A stretch of DNA of 64,000 nt from Dacryopinax spathularia (Eukaryota > Basidiomycota > Dacrymycetes > Dacrymycetales > Dacrymycetaceae). A model generated the notes under the pieces. That model saw only the letters and a program-made list of their open reading frames with translations, was not told the DNA's origin and did no database searches. A program made the translations under genes and the position numbers. Where the stretch lies: the NCBI GenBank assembly GCA_037974965.1, contig JBBPFI010000007.1, positions 186,001 to 250,000 on the forward strand, in the 5' to 3' direction. Shown one piece after another: positions 13,041-23,842 of the stretch (the stretch's first letter is position 1; the number at the start of each line of letters is the position of its first letter).

Positions 13041-15077
13041 CTATTGTCCACTCTCTGTTCGTGATTTGTCCGATGTCTGTGCAGCCATGGCCATCATTTT
13101 GTCCATCTCCTTCTGCGCCAAGTCCGCACGCTGGCGCAGCCAGCTGCCAAAGTTACTGCATTTGAGGAAGTGTTCGTAGAAGTCCCGCTGTCCGCCACCT
13201 TGTACGCGGAACTTCAATGGGGAACCGTGCGTCTTCAAAGACGCTAGAAATTGTGGGGTATTGAATGGCTTGAGGGTAAGTGGGGTATCTGGTGTTGATG
13301 TAGATCTGTTAAAGCTGTATCAGAAGCAGCATGGACTGAAAATTCATGATAGCTTACGCATTTGTAGGTATCAAACTACCAAAATAACGATTAAGCGGAA
13401 CAAGCAGCTTCTCCGTCTGCTGAGAAAAATGTATGCGTAACAACCTCGAGCAGTCATCGTACTTTCGTGTGCGTATGCCCTCTTCGAGCTTCTTGAGCAA
13501 AGCCCTGTCTTTGGATATGTAGCGTTTGTGTTTCGAGTGCCAGCCTGGCTGTGGACCCAGGAGTGTTCCGTGTGTTGGCATGTCTGTGTGTCCGTTCCCG
13601 TTTGTCTTCGTTGTGGTGGGCTGGGGTTTGCCGTTCCAGCCTTTTCGTCCGCGCGGGGCCGCACTACGTCGCGAGGTATCAGCATATGAACCCCCACGGA
13701 AGAGGCAAGCTGACTGACCTCTCGTCCCGTGTCAAGCTCAAGATGTGCGGCCAGTGCTTGCAAGCCGTCTCAAAGAACGGGTTCGTAACCCCCAATATCA
13801 ACCCAGCAGCAGGCTGCTTCTTCGTGACCAGCGTCCTAAAGTCCGTATCGTGTATCGTAAAGAACGGCCGGAAGTCGCCCGCGAGCGGGATGGGCCGGAT
13901 GAGATCGCGCAGCCACCAGACGGCGTCGCTGCATGTGCGGGCGTTGGAGGCGTACACTAGGATAGGCTCGCCTAGGATGACGCATTCCCATATTGACCAG
14001 AGGGAGCTGATGGCCGCGCTGAAGACTTCAACTGCTGGCGATGGAGGTACGGATGCCAGAATCTGGGCAATGATCAGCTCCCGGTAGAATTCTCTGGGTG
14101 ACGTTGAGCTCACATGGGTCCGAGGGTTGAACACATCTGTGAACGACGACGTTTCCACCGACTGCGGCTCCTCGGCAAACGACGGCAGCTCCGTCTGCAA
14201 CACCGACCCCAGAAATCCCAGCTCCAGCGACACACCAGGCTTCGGATCCGGCCACCCCGCAATATTCCTACAAGCCGTCTCGAGCATCGGACTTCCGTGT
14301 TTGAAGTACATCGGCCCTAGCTTGGCGGCTGTATCGAGGAAGAGGGATACGTGTGGGTGATGACTTAGGAAGACTATGGATTTCTGGGCATAGCCGCGGC
14401 GCATTTGAGGGTCGCGCTTTTGCATGAAGAGGGCGTAGCCGTATAGGTAGCCATCGATCGAGCTGGGGTGGGTAGGGGAGTCTGATGGTGGGTCACGAAT
14501 ACGGAAGGAGTGGGATTCCGAGCCTGTGCTGAAGGATGCCGAGTCCGGGAAGGCTGAGAAGGCACTAGATAAAGTATCAGCACTTCTGGTCAGTGCACTG
14601 AGGAGAAGATGCGCACATGTTCTCCCTCTGCTTTTCTGTGAACTCCACCGGCGGGTAAACATGATGCAGCACCGGCCCGACATCCAAGTCAAAGTTGACC
14701 ACCGCAATGCACAAGATCCACCTCTGTATACTCGCAACCTCCTCCGGCGAGAGAGGAGCGGGCTCGATGGTATAGTCCACGTTCTTGAAATAACTCCCAG
14801 GCAGCGTCCTCGACCGGGTATGGTTCGGACTCAGTAGCGGGCTGAGCGGTGGTCGGCGGGGCAGGTCGAACGTGCGCTGCAGGTCTGGCGAGGAGGGGGA
14901 TGGCACCAGCCCTAGCTTGAGCTCTGGATGAAGCTTGAGAGTTCGTCTGGGCTGCAGCGTCCGCTGGGCTCCTGCCATTGGCGTTGGCGAGAAGTCGAGC
15001 CCTAGCCCCAGCCCGAGGTCTTGTCCCTCATCCTCAAGTTCATGGTCTGATGTGTGCGCAGACGTGGATGTTGACAT
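13041..15077 (-). CDS. DENN-domain Rab exchange factor, DENND6 (FAM116) type
   Basis: Four exons (15077-14617, 14564-13719, 13663-13358, 13305-13041) give 1878 bases, 625 residues. After a disordered N-terminus of about 110 residues the uDENN begins with CIAVVNFDLDVGPVLHHVYP, followed by SFRIRD, YGYALFMQKRDPQMRRGY and QKSIVFLSHHP. The cDENN shows WSIWECVILGEPILVYA and DFRPFFTIHDTDF, then LILGVTNPFFETACKHWPH; the dDENN ends with the FYEHFLKCSNFGSWL pattern. These match, segment by segment, what I know of animal DENND6, a guanine-nucleotide exchange factor for Rab14 on recycling endosomes. In fungi the partner Rab is less certain. ATG 15077 is the first ATG of the open first exon. The linker at about residues 440-480 is Thr/Asn/Gly-rich and not conserved. 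Confidence 0.88.
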
Positions 15078-15579
15078 TATGGGCTTAGTGACGGTGGGAG
15101 AAGGAAGAGGATGTTTCGCGCTGTGCCAAGCAAAGGGCTGTTTAGTAGTTGTCAACAGCAGTCATTGTCGTGTGCTTTCCAGCGGTAGAAGGAAACCCGG
15201 GCGGACGCCAGAAGCCTTCTTTGGAGGAGGCGCGCATTGCACCCTGACTCCCATTCAGTTCGTGAGAAGCTTCGATCGTCATACGCCACATTGCACGATG
15301 GACCGAGACAGACCATTTGATTGGCAGTTGTTTCTGGTCTGGACAAGGGACTACTACTAGTGCACTTTCGGCACGGTAAGCTACATAAATACAGTGAGGA
15401 GAGGGAGACAGGATGAGGACTGAACAGCGACAATGACAGGACAGCTCAACGTCCTTGACAGCATGCACTCGTAGGGAGAAATGACGTAAGAAGAAAGAAT
15501 CAGAACTAGGAGGAAGACCGCTTCCATTTCTGGGAACATTGGTCGCGGTCGCTCAAAGCAAACAGCAAGAGGCATACAA
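15078..15579. promoter_or_regulatory. Promoter of the DENND6-like gene and 3' flank of MEX67
   Basis: Both neighbours are on the minus strand. No exon is visible here and no terminator or RNA can be pointed to. Confidence 0.4.
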
Positions 15580-18062
15580 TCATATCTTGGGTGCGCCGCC
15601 AATCCACCATTCGGCAGGAATTGCAGCCTGGCATTCATGTCAGTAAGAAGTATGCACATCCGATGCGCGAATGCTTACCTTGACTTCCAGCAGCTTTGCA
15701 TAGGCAGCATCTCCGTCCCAGTTGTTCTCACCAAGCACAGACAGTGTTGCGGGAAGAACAAGTCCCGTGACGTTAGAGAAGGCCATAGCTAATTCTCGCT
15801 GGGCAGGCGTCTAGACGAAAGTGAGATACGATTAGGGGTAGACGCTGCACTTAGCTTACCAAAGATTCCAATTCCGGAGGTATTTCCGCAGGACCACCGG
15901 GCGCTGGTGCTGGCGCAGCAGGTTGCTGCACCGGAGGCGCCGGCGTAGGCTGTGGCGGTTGCGGAGCCGCGAAATTTGCGGGAGGTTGAGAAGGCTGGAA
16001 AGTATTCGCCTGCGTGGGTTGGGGGAAGGGTGTAGGTGCCGGTGCACCAAAGCCAGTTGCAGCAGGGGCGGTAGGGAAAGTACTGGGGAGGGGCTGAGCG
16101 GGTACGGGTGCTGGTGCTGCAGGAGTGGGCGCTGGCGCTGGCGCTGTGTCACGAGGAGGTGGCCGGCCGGGTGCCTTCCAAGGCTTACGTAGCCATTCAT
16201 CTCCTTGCGAAATCATGGGCCCTGGCCTCCACACTTCGGATGAACACAGTCGTCGTATTGTAAGGATGTCAGACATGACCATGACGTTCATGCCGATCTT
16301 TTCCGCACTGGTGATGTGGTCAGCAGCGGATCGCAGCCAAGTCGGAGGTATACTCACGTGGATCCACCAGGGGCAGTAGCGAACACGAAAGACCGATTGA
16401 ATGAGAAAGATACGTTCATAAGAGCTGAGTAAACTGTTTTAGCACTAGTCGCCAGAAGCAGACAGGGTAAGACGCACGTTCGCTGAATTCCCCATGCACA
16501 GACACCTCCAGCATATCTCCCGACCCCATATCTGGCAGTAGTGTTGCGTCAAAGACGAACTTGCTGCCGTCCTGTAGCGGATGTCGACTAGGCGGGAGAT
16601 TCTCGAATAACTCCAAGATGCTGCTGTGACCAATATGTAGCGACACTTCGCGTGGTAGCGCAGAAGCCAATGCTTTCAAATTTCGCGACATGCCACTTTC
16701 AGGCGTGCCTTGGAGATTCTTGATCAGAGAGACGCTGGCGGGTGCGCCCTTTTCGGGCTTGTATTCAGTGACGTATTGACGGGACGGGGTATTGGGTAAA
16801 GCTGAAACGGAGAAAGTTGCTTGGGGATGGTATGCGTTGATGAGGTTCTTGCGATCGTTATCGTAGTATGCAAAGAATCTGGCGGAACGGGTATGAGCGA
16901 ACCGACAAAGGGACGAGAGAGGCTGTCATACTGGGCAAGGATACCGCCAACCATCTCGCGGAGATGCTCGTCGACCGAGCTCGGCGCCATGGGTACAGGA
17001 TAGCTGACTGGGTAGGTCTGACCGTCCGGCCACACGCCTCGGACAGCTGAAGGGTTTTCTTCGACATCTAGGCTAATGCTTGGTACTGGTTGACCATCAA
17101 GTACTTTCAGTGACCTGATATTGTTGGCCACATTACTGCGGATTCGCGTTATTTCTTGCGTGGAATTTTTAGCATATGCAGTACATACTAGAAGTATTGA
17201 TCCATGTCCTTCACTCTTTCGAATTTCTCTCGGAGCGGGTTCCCGATGAGCCAAATTTCTTGAAGATATCGGAGTCCGCCGGTACGGTTGCGAGTGAAGA
17301 AAGAAGAGATGTCACCGAGGGTAGAAAGGTCATTATCTCTCAGTGACAAGTTTCGTAGACGGGGAAGATATTGAGGTATTCGTTGTACTTGTATGCGAGT
17401 CATGTTGTTCCTTGCAGCGCTGATGGTGAGTACCTGAGACGATGTCAATACAAAGTCAATGCTCCTAGTTGTACACTCACCGGTGGATCGAGCTCTGAGG
17501 CTGCTTTCCATAACGCGTCGGCAAGTTTGTCTTGTGTACCCACTCCGGTCCACTTAGTCAGCCCACCTGCTCTCAACACTTGATCTCCGAAAATATCCTG
17601 TATGACTTCAGCAATCATTTCGGTCAAAGGGGCTTATACTCGCATCGAAGGCAAGGAATTGGGCCGCAGGATTGTACTTTCTCCGTACAAAATCCTGCAG
17701 TAATTCGACGTGCTGCTTGTTCTCCGGCTCCTTGACACGACCTCCGCCACCTGGGCGACCTCTCTGGTTCAGGATGTCGAATCTCCGGGAGTTTGAGCTT
17801 CCGTCCTGAAATATAGCAATCAGCATACACTCGCCCTTCACGCGCGCAAGTCACGGACCATATTTTCGTCTCCTCCATGTAGTGTCCTCGATCCTCCTCT
17901 TCGTGAGGACCCAACGCCGGTGGAAGCTCCACTGTCAGGTCCACCCTCGCCCCGCGTCGCTCTCTTCAATCTCTCCAAACGACTCCGGGTACTCCGCTCC
18001 TTGGGCTCGATGCCCGTGACGGGCTGAGGCTCGCGATAGCTACGCCACTTCGTGTCCGCCAT
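15580..18062 (-). CDS. MEX67: mRNA export receptor MEX67 / NXF1 (TAP)
   Basis: Ten exons (18062-17859, 17805-17640, 17605-17481, 17433-17189, 17135-16932, 16878-16478, 16433-16358, 16307-15860, 15810-15679, 15627-15580) sum to 2049 bases, 682 residues. The order of parts is that of Mex67: a charged N-terminal region, leucine-rich repeats (LPRLRNLSLRDNDLSTL and LQEIWLIGNPL), an NTF2-like domain from about residue 330 (QFFAYYDNDRKNLINAYHPQATFSVSA through GEFSE), and a C-terminal TAP-C/UBA module (TPAQRELAMAFSNVTGL, then AEWWIGG). The NTF2-like part pairs with Mtr2/NXT1 and the UBA part binds FG nucleoporins, carrying mRNA through the nuclear pore. Between them lies an unusually long Pro/Ala/Gln linker (about residues 545-620). 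Essential single-copy gene in other fungi. Confidence 0.93.
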
Positions 18063-18964
18063 CCTCGTCCGTGCAAGAGCGCCACAGGCCGGTGTCAAAT
18101 GACAGTGTGGCTATAAAGCTGACTGCAGACTTCAAAAGGATAGAGGTGTCGGGTTTAGATCAAGGGCGAGTTGTCAAGGTCGAGGACGACCATGCTGCTG
18201 AGCGCTGTATTAGGCCCTATTGCTTCCGCCGTGTTGCTTCCGTGCGAGCACTACAAAGTAGACGAGAGACCTGTGACTCCTTTTGTTATTCGACCATTCA
18301 TCCTGGCTTTTTATGAGTCAAAGACCACTGGAAAGTACTCCGTCAAGTCAAAAAAGGTGTTTGGCAGTGAGCACTATGAGAAAGTCGAAGAGGTGCACGA
18401 GAAAGAGAGGCCGACCTGTACAGAAATGTGCTGTGGCGCGCTCTTCGTGGGAAGGAAGCTCGTTGCAGGCCAATGACTACCTTTTGAGACTTCCCAGATA
18501 TCTTCCAATGACATTATTCTCCTACCATCATATTTGCGTGTAGGAGCGTCCATTCATTAGCGGTAAGAAGACCGTGCTCGCTTGAATCCGACGGGAAGTG
18601 TGGGTTTCTGTCCCACTTCCGAACCATTCGCGCCACGTCTGTCACGAACAGTTGTCAGTTCCCTGGATCGCCAAGTCATCCACCGTGCTATCGTCCTTAT
18701 GAATCGTCAACTTTCAGCCGTGGCTTAAGGACCACCCGATAGAAAGGTTCAGACCACGCAGGAAACTTGCCGATGCGAGATTATCGAGCGTGTGGCTGCT
18801 AAATATGGGAGCTGAGCCGAGGATGACCCGCGCGATGTGGAGGTTGCTCGTCCGGTCCTACGTCTAACCGTGGCGGTCGTCGCATAAAAAGGCGTCGTCG
18901 CGACGGTCCCCACGCCCCACGCCCCGCTATCGCTCTCTTTCCCACGCAACAGGTCACTACCAAA
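18063..18964. promoter_or_regulatory. Divergent region between MEX67 and the first aryl-type AKR
   Basis: Holds both promoters. A TATA-like run (ATAAAAA, about 18884-18890) lies roughly 75 bases before the AKR start. A 95-codon frame (18192-18476) inside it is listed separately with low confidence. Confidence 0.45.
18192..18476 (+). CDS. Possible small unidentified protein
   Basis: An ATG at 18192 opens a frame of about 94 codons with a hydrophobic start (MLLSAVLGPIASAVLLP) and a Lys/Glu-rich middle. It has no recognisable domain, no splice partner, and lies in the upstream region of MEX67. It may be a real small protein or a chance frame; length alone is not decisive in DNA of this composition. 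Confidence 0.25.
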   Translation: MLLSAVLGPIASAVLLPCEHYKVDERPVTPFVIRPFILAFYESKTTGKYSVKSKKVFGSEHYEKVEEVHEKERPTCTEMCCGALFVGRKLVAGQ

Positions 18965-20280
18965 ATGTCCGACTCCAAGCAGCCCCCGGTCCAGTATGTC
19001 CGCCTTGGCAAGTCCGGCCTTCGGGTCTCCGTGCCCATCGTTGGCTGCATGAGCTTCGGCTCTCATGAATGGAGTGATTGGGTGTTGGATGAGGACAAGG
19101 CTCTTCCGCTGCTCAAGGCGGCTTGGGACCGTGGTGTGACGACTCTGGATACCGCCAATGTGTGAGTCCTGTCTCATTGAGGTCACCGCGCCAAGTCGGG
19201 CCATACTGACAACGAGCAGGTACTCGAATGGCGAGTCTGAGCGCATCATCGCCAAGTTCATCAAGAAGTATAACATCCCCCGGTCCAAGCTTGTCATCCT
19301 GACCAAGGTGAGCATGATCCATCCTGCAGTCGCCGGCCTATGCTGACCATATTCTTAGTGCTTCTTCCGTGCGTATCACGTCTAACTTGCGATATGCGAT
19401 TTGAGCTCATAGATGCTGCAGTGTGCGCTGATGGCCAGCCCGGTCTGTTCACCGGCAAGCACCCCCATCTTCCGTACGTCCTCTGCCTACACCGTCTGAT
19501 ACCTGTGCTGACCGTCTCATCAGCAACACCCGCGACTTCGTCAACCAGTCCGGCCTGTCCCGCGAGGCCATCTTCAACCAAGTCGAGGGCTCCCTTCGCC
19601 GCCTAGAGACTGACTACATCGACCTCCTCCAGATCCACCGTTATGACCCCAACACCCCACCTGAGGAGACCATGTGTGCCCTGAATGACCTTGTTCGTTC
19701 CGGGAAGGTCCGGTATATTGGTGCCTCCTCGATGTATGGTACGTTAGCCTGAATTCTCACGTTGGGGCGGTGGGCTGATATGAGTACAGCATGGCAATTC
19801 TCGGAGTACAACCACGTCGCTGAGAAGAACGGCTGGACCAAGTTCATCAGCATGCAGAACCACTACCACCTTCTGTACCGTGAGGAGGAGCGCGAGATGA
19901 TCCCATACTGCAACTACCACGGTATCGGCCTCATCCCCTGGGCACCTCTCGCTGAAGGTCATTTGGCCCGTCCTCTCGCTCCCGAGCAGCACGATCAGGA
20001 GAAGACGTCGCGCGAGAAGACGGCCGTCTTCAAGCGCACTTTGACCGATGCCGACAAGGTCATCATCAAGCGTGTCGAGGAGCTCGCACAAAAGAAGGGC
20101 GTCAAGATGGCCCAGATCGCCATCGCCTGGATCAACACCAAGGTGTCCAGCCCTATCATCGGCATGAGCTCTCCCAGCCGTCTGGAGGATGCCATTCCGG
20201 TCGGCATTGAGCTTAGCCCAGAGGAGATCAAGTACCTGGAGGAGCCGTATGGGCCGAAGAGCATCGAGGGTCATGCGTAA
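18965..20280 (+). CDS. Aldo-keto reductase, aryl-alcohol dehydrogenase-like, copy 1
   Basis: Six exons (18965-19161, 19220-19307, 19359-19368, 19422-19473, 19524-19738, 19790-20280) give 1053 bases, 350 residues. The start [14 protein letters not shown] and the core GCMSFGS are typical of the AKR9/AKR7-like family of fungal aryl-alcohol and aflatoxin-aldehyde-type reductases. The tetrad is Asp62 and Tyr67 (LDTANVY), Lys95 (VILTK) and His154 (LLQIHRYD). The NADPH-binding end reads [10 protein letters not shown]-like ([13 protein letters not shown]). Exon 3 is only 10 bases (TGCTTCTTCC), yet its omission would break the frame. It should be a cytosolic NADPH-dependent reductase of aromatic or aliphatic aldehydes. 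Copy 2 follows in tandem 0.75 kb downstream. Confidence 0.92.
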
Positions 20281-21028
20281 ATGTAGCGTTGCGCTATGAA
20301 GATTAAGTGAATGGGATTGCGTTTACACTGTGTGCGTCTCGTCTACTTGTCCGGTCTAGTCCTGGGCTCAGCTGGAGGCTGCTTGAGCTTCTAAGATACC
20401 TACGATCGTGATTGGCTTGCTTGCGTGCTTCATGCTGGGTCTTCGAACAGGAACTGCTATCAATCAAATGGGTATGATCTTGATTGATGTTACAGTATTC
20501 GACAGTCGATGTTCGCCGCGATGTGAGCCCCTCGCGGCAGAAGAGCGGTCGGATGGTCGTTCTACGGCTACATGACGACTGTCCTTTGCCTGTGATGCCC
20601 ACCGACCGACCGACCTGCTAGAGGGAGAGACCTCCGAGTCCGGACGAATCCCACGGGAAGCCGGCTCTACGACGTTACTTGGTACATCCGAAGCAGGCGC
20701 GCCAAGGCAGAAGAGCTAGTCATCAACTCTTGAATCTCAATACGTGTGCCCGCTTCTGGTGAGTCATCTGCTATAATCGTGGGTTGCGGGTTTCCTTAAA
20801 AGGAAGGTCTAGACGGCGTAGGAACGTTTCCGAGGCTGCTCTCGTTTAACGTGGATTTTGGAAAATAAATGGGCTTCTAGTCCCCACCGTCCTGCGCTTG
20901 TTGCTCAAGTCCGCGAGCAATGGTCCAATGCTCCCATACTTGATGGTGGGGATATCGTATAAGAGGAAGCCGGTAGCCTTTTCATATCCCTACATCTCTG
21001 CGCTCGCGCACCACACCTCACCTCCAGA
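20281..21028. other. Intergenic stretch between the tandem AKR genes
   Basis: Holds the end of copy 1 and the promoter of copy 2. No exon is seen. The last 150 bases include a GTATAAGAGG word (about 20957) that may serve as a TATA element about 70 bases before the start of copy 2. Confidence 0.4.
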
Positions 21029-22345
21029 ATGTCCGACTCGAATCAGACCCCGGTTCAGTATGTCCGACTTGGAAAGTCAGGCCTAAGAGTGTCCGTACCC
21101 ATAGTCGGCTGCATGAGCTTCGGCTCTCACGAGTGGAGTGACTGGGTATTGGATGAGAACAAAGCTCTGCCTCTGCTCAAGGCGGCGTGGGACAGAGGTG
21201 TAACGACGCTTGATACGGCCAACGTGTGAGTCGACGAGCAGAGCCTGGCCCTGGGGGTGAAGAGCGCTGAGTCCTGGCAGGTACTCGAACGGAGAGTCCG
21301 AACGCATAGTCACGAAGTTCATAAAAAAATACGGCATTCCTCGGTCCAAACTTGTCATTATGACAAAGGTGAGCAGATCCTTCGCATGAAACCTGTGGCC
21401 GCGTATGCTGACTCTGTGGAACTAGTGCTACCACCGTGCGTATGGCGTTGTGACCGCATGAGGTCTGCTCACCAGTTCTATAGTGTGTGCCGATGGTCAG
21501 CCAGGCCTTTTCACTCTCAAGTATTACCCGGAGATCTTGTACGTAGTATCGCCCCTTGTTCTGTAGGAGAGGCTGACTATATGGTCAGCAATACCCGGGA
21601 ATTCGTGAACCAGTCCGGCCTTTCTCGCGCGGCCATCTTCAACCAAGTGGAGGACTCGCTTCGGCGCTTGGAGACCGACTACATCGACCTTTTGCAGATC
21701 CACCGTTATGATCCTAACACGCCTCCGGAAGAGACGATGTTGGCGCTGAATGACCTTGTGCGGTCGGGCAAGGTCCGTTACATCGGCGCGTCTTCCATGT
21801 ATGGTAAGTGCATCACAAGTGTCCAGCTGGATTATCCGCCTGACTCAGCCTCAGCTTGGTAATTCGCAGAGTATAACCATGTCGCGGAGAAGAACGGCTG
21901 GGCCAAGTTCATCAGCATGCAGAATCACTACCATCTCTTATACCGCGAAGAGGAACGCGAGATGATCCCGTACTGCAACTATCATGGTATTGGTCTCATC
22001 CCATGGGCACCTCTTGCAGAAGGTCACTTGGCTCGCCCTTTCGCTCCGGCGCAGCATGACATGGAGAAGACGTCTAGGGAGAAAACTGCTGTTTACAAGC
22101 GGGTATTGACACACGTTGACAGACTGATTATCACACGGGTCGAGGAGCTGGCAAAGAAGAAGGGCGTGAAGATGGCACAGATTGCGATTGCTTGGATCAC
22201 AACGAAGGTGTGCAGCCCCATCGTCGGCATGAGCTCGCCTAGCCGGCTGGAGGACGCTATTCCCGTCGGCATCGAGCTGACGCCCGAAGAGATCAAGTAC
22301 CTAGAGGAGCCGTATGTGCCGAAGACCATCGAGGGTCATGCATGA
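21029..22345 (+). CDS. Aldo-keto reductase, aryl-alcohol dehydrogenase-like, copy 2
   Basis: Six exons (21029-21225, 21281-21368, 21426-21435, 21484-21538, 21589-21803, 21870-22345) give 1041 bases, 346 residues. It matches copy 1 almost residue for residue and keeps the tetrad (Asp62, Tyr67, Lys95, His155). The 197-, 88-, 10- and 215-base exons are the same lengths as in copy 1. Two differences stand out. Exon 4 is three bases longer. At the last intron the acceptor lies 15 bases further into the old exon, because the ancestral coding words now contain TAA and a new CAG; the protein therefore loses five residues (AWQFS in copy 1). That segment is conserved in the family, so activity may be altered. 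Confidence 0.88.
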
Positions 22346-22501
22346 ATGGAATGTTTGCGGTGGGAGGTTTGAAAGGAATGTCATAGCGCTTACACTGCCT
22401 CTGGCTCGTCCTCGGTATACTGGATTGCACCAGCAAAAGGGGGTATATACGCCGGGCGGTGCTTGACGAAATATTCAGCGGTAGGTTGCAATCGCTCCAA
22501 C

Positions 22502-22928
22502 CTACCTCTCTTGCTGTAAGACCGGGTCACGCGAGCATGTATCTACGTACCCATTCTCGATAAGACCCACTCGGACGTTCCTGTACGTCAAACCGTTCCG
22601 CTCCCACAAAGTCCATAGCGTGCAGCCGCACGTCTTGCAGAAACACTTGATCTTTGGTCGCCCGCTGTATGTATTGGTGACGATGTAGTTGTCGACCTGT
22701 TTCCCCGGGTCGTTGATGGACATGACTTCCTCTGTCCACTCGGCGTTCTCGGTGTTCTACTCAGTACAGGACTACAGGAGCTGTCCAGCTGCTTACTACT
22801 GTGAATGGCCCACCGGCGTTTTTCTGACAATCCCGGCAGAAACACGTATTGATTGCGGATGGATTGGCGGTCATACTGAAGGAGACGCCTTCACACAGAC
22901 ATGATCCTTCGTACAAGTTGGCCGGCAT
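22502..22928 (-). CDS. GFA / CENP-V-like zinc-binding protein
   Basis: Two exons (22928-22797, 22756-22502) give 387 bases, 128 residues. It starts YEGSCLCEGVSF (Cys10, Cys12), continues CFCRDCQKNAGGPF (Cys29, Cys31, Cys34) and ends with CFCKTCGCTLW, the pattern of glutathione-dependent formaldehyde-activating-like domains that hold structural zinc. Fungal members are numerous and mostly uncharacterised; catalysis cannot be assumed. A second in-frame ATG at 22997 would add 23 residues, so the start is open. It is convergent with the second AKR, whose stop is only 156 bases away. Confidence 0.82.
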
Positions 22929-23120
22929 GGTTAAGAAATCGCGAAAGACCACAGAGCTGGATGGACGTCTACGAGACCTTCCTGGCATATGAGTCATGAT
23001 TGTTATCTGCCTTTCCAGGATATCGGCACGTCACATGTTGTCTCCCTCCCTGAAACGTTGCATTTCATCCCTCGACCTCGACCTCGACTTGCACGCGTCG
23101 CAGTCCTCCATATACCCACC

Positions 23121-23807
23121 ATGTCAAACCAACAACGTTACCCCTCGTCACTGTCCCGAACTCCCCTGAGCTCATCTCAATCCCCGCCTCCATCTCCAAG
23201 TGCAAGCTCCTTCCCCTCAACAAGACCCGCAACGCCATCCGTTCGCTCGCCAGAGCCGAACACGCCTGCCCGAGGCTCACCCGTCCCTCGTAAAGTCTCC
23301 ACAGGCGGCGGCGGTGCACGCGATCTTCTACGAAAACACTACGGCCTGGGCCTAGCATCGGCCAATGCCAGCGCGTCCAATGTCGGCCTACCAGGAAAAG
23401 AAAGGAGAGAGGAGAAGGAGCAGCCGAAGATGGATCCGATGGATATCGACAGCCCGGCGTTCGACCCACATTTGTATTACTCGACTTTGATCTCCACGAG
23501 CTCTTTGCCGGCTCTACTGGCGAAGGAGAATGAGCTGATGAGCGAGATTAAGACGCTGTATGGGGAGAGGCAGAGTCTGGTGTATAATCATCATCATGAG
23601 TTGATCGCTGCGAGCGATACGATCAAGGCGGTATGTACTGCTGATTCCTTATACTCTGGCCACAGCTGACACTGAGAACAGATGAAAAAGCGAGCTGAGG
23701 GCTTGGACTCGTCGCTGGATACGCTCAAAGCCGCGTTTTCTGAGATCTCGCGACTGGGTGCTGAGCTGTCTATATCAGACAGAGAGCGCAAAGAGAATGA
23801 CGCATAA
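23121..23807 (+). CDS. VPS51: VPS51-like subunit of the GARP tethering complex
   Basis: Two exons (23121-23630, 23682-23807) give 636 bases, 211 residues. After a Ser/Pro-rich start, the core reads ARDLLRKHYGL, then FDPHLYYSTLISTSSLPALLAKENELMSEIKTL in overlapping segments, then AASDTIKAMKKRAEGLDSSLDTLKAAFSEI. This is the Vps51/Vps67 coiled-coil pattern, in which the short subunit ties Vps52-54 to the Rab or SNARE at the trans-Golgi. The length is close to fungal Vps51. The Cys-poor, helical C-terminus is a predicted coiled coil. The first-ATG choice is supported by the CACC context just before 23121. Confidence 0.72.
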
Positions 23808-23842
23808 AGTGGATCTCTAGATGGGTATATGGTGCATAACGG

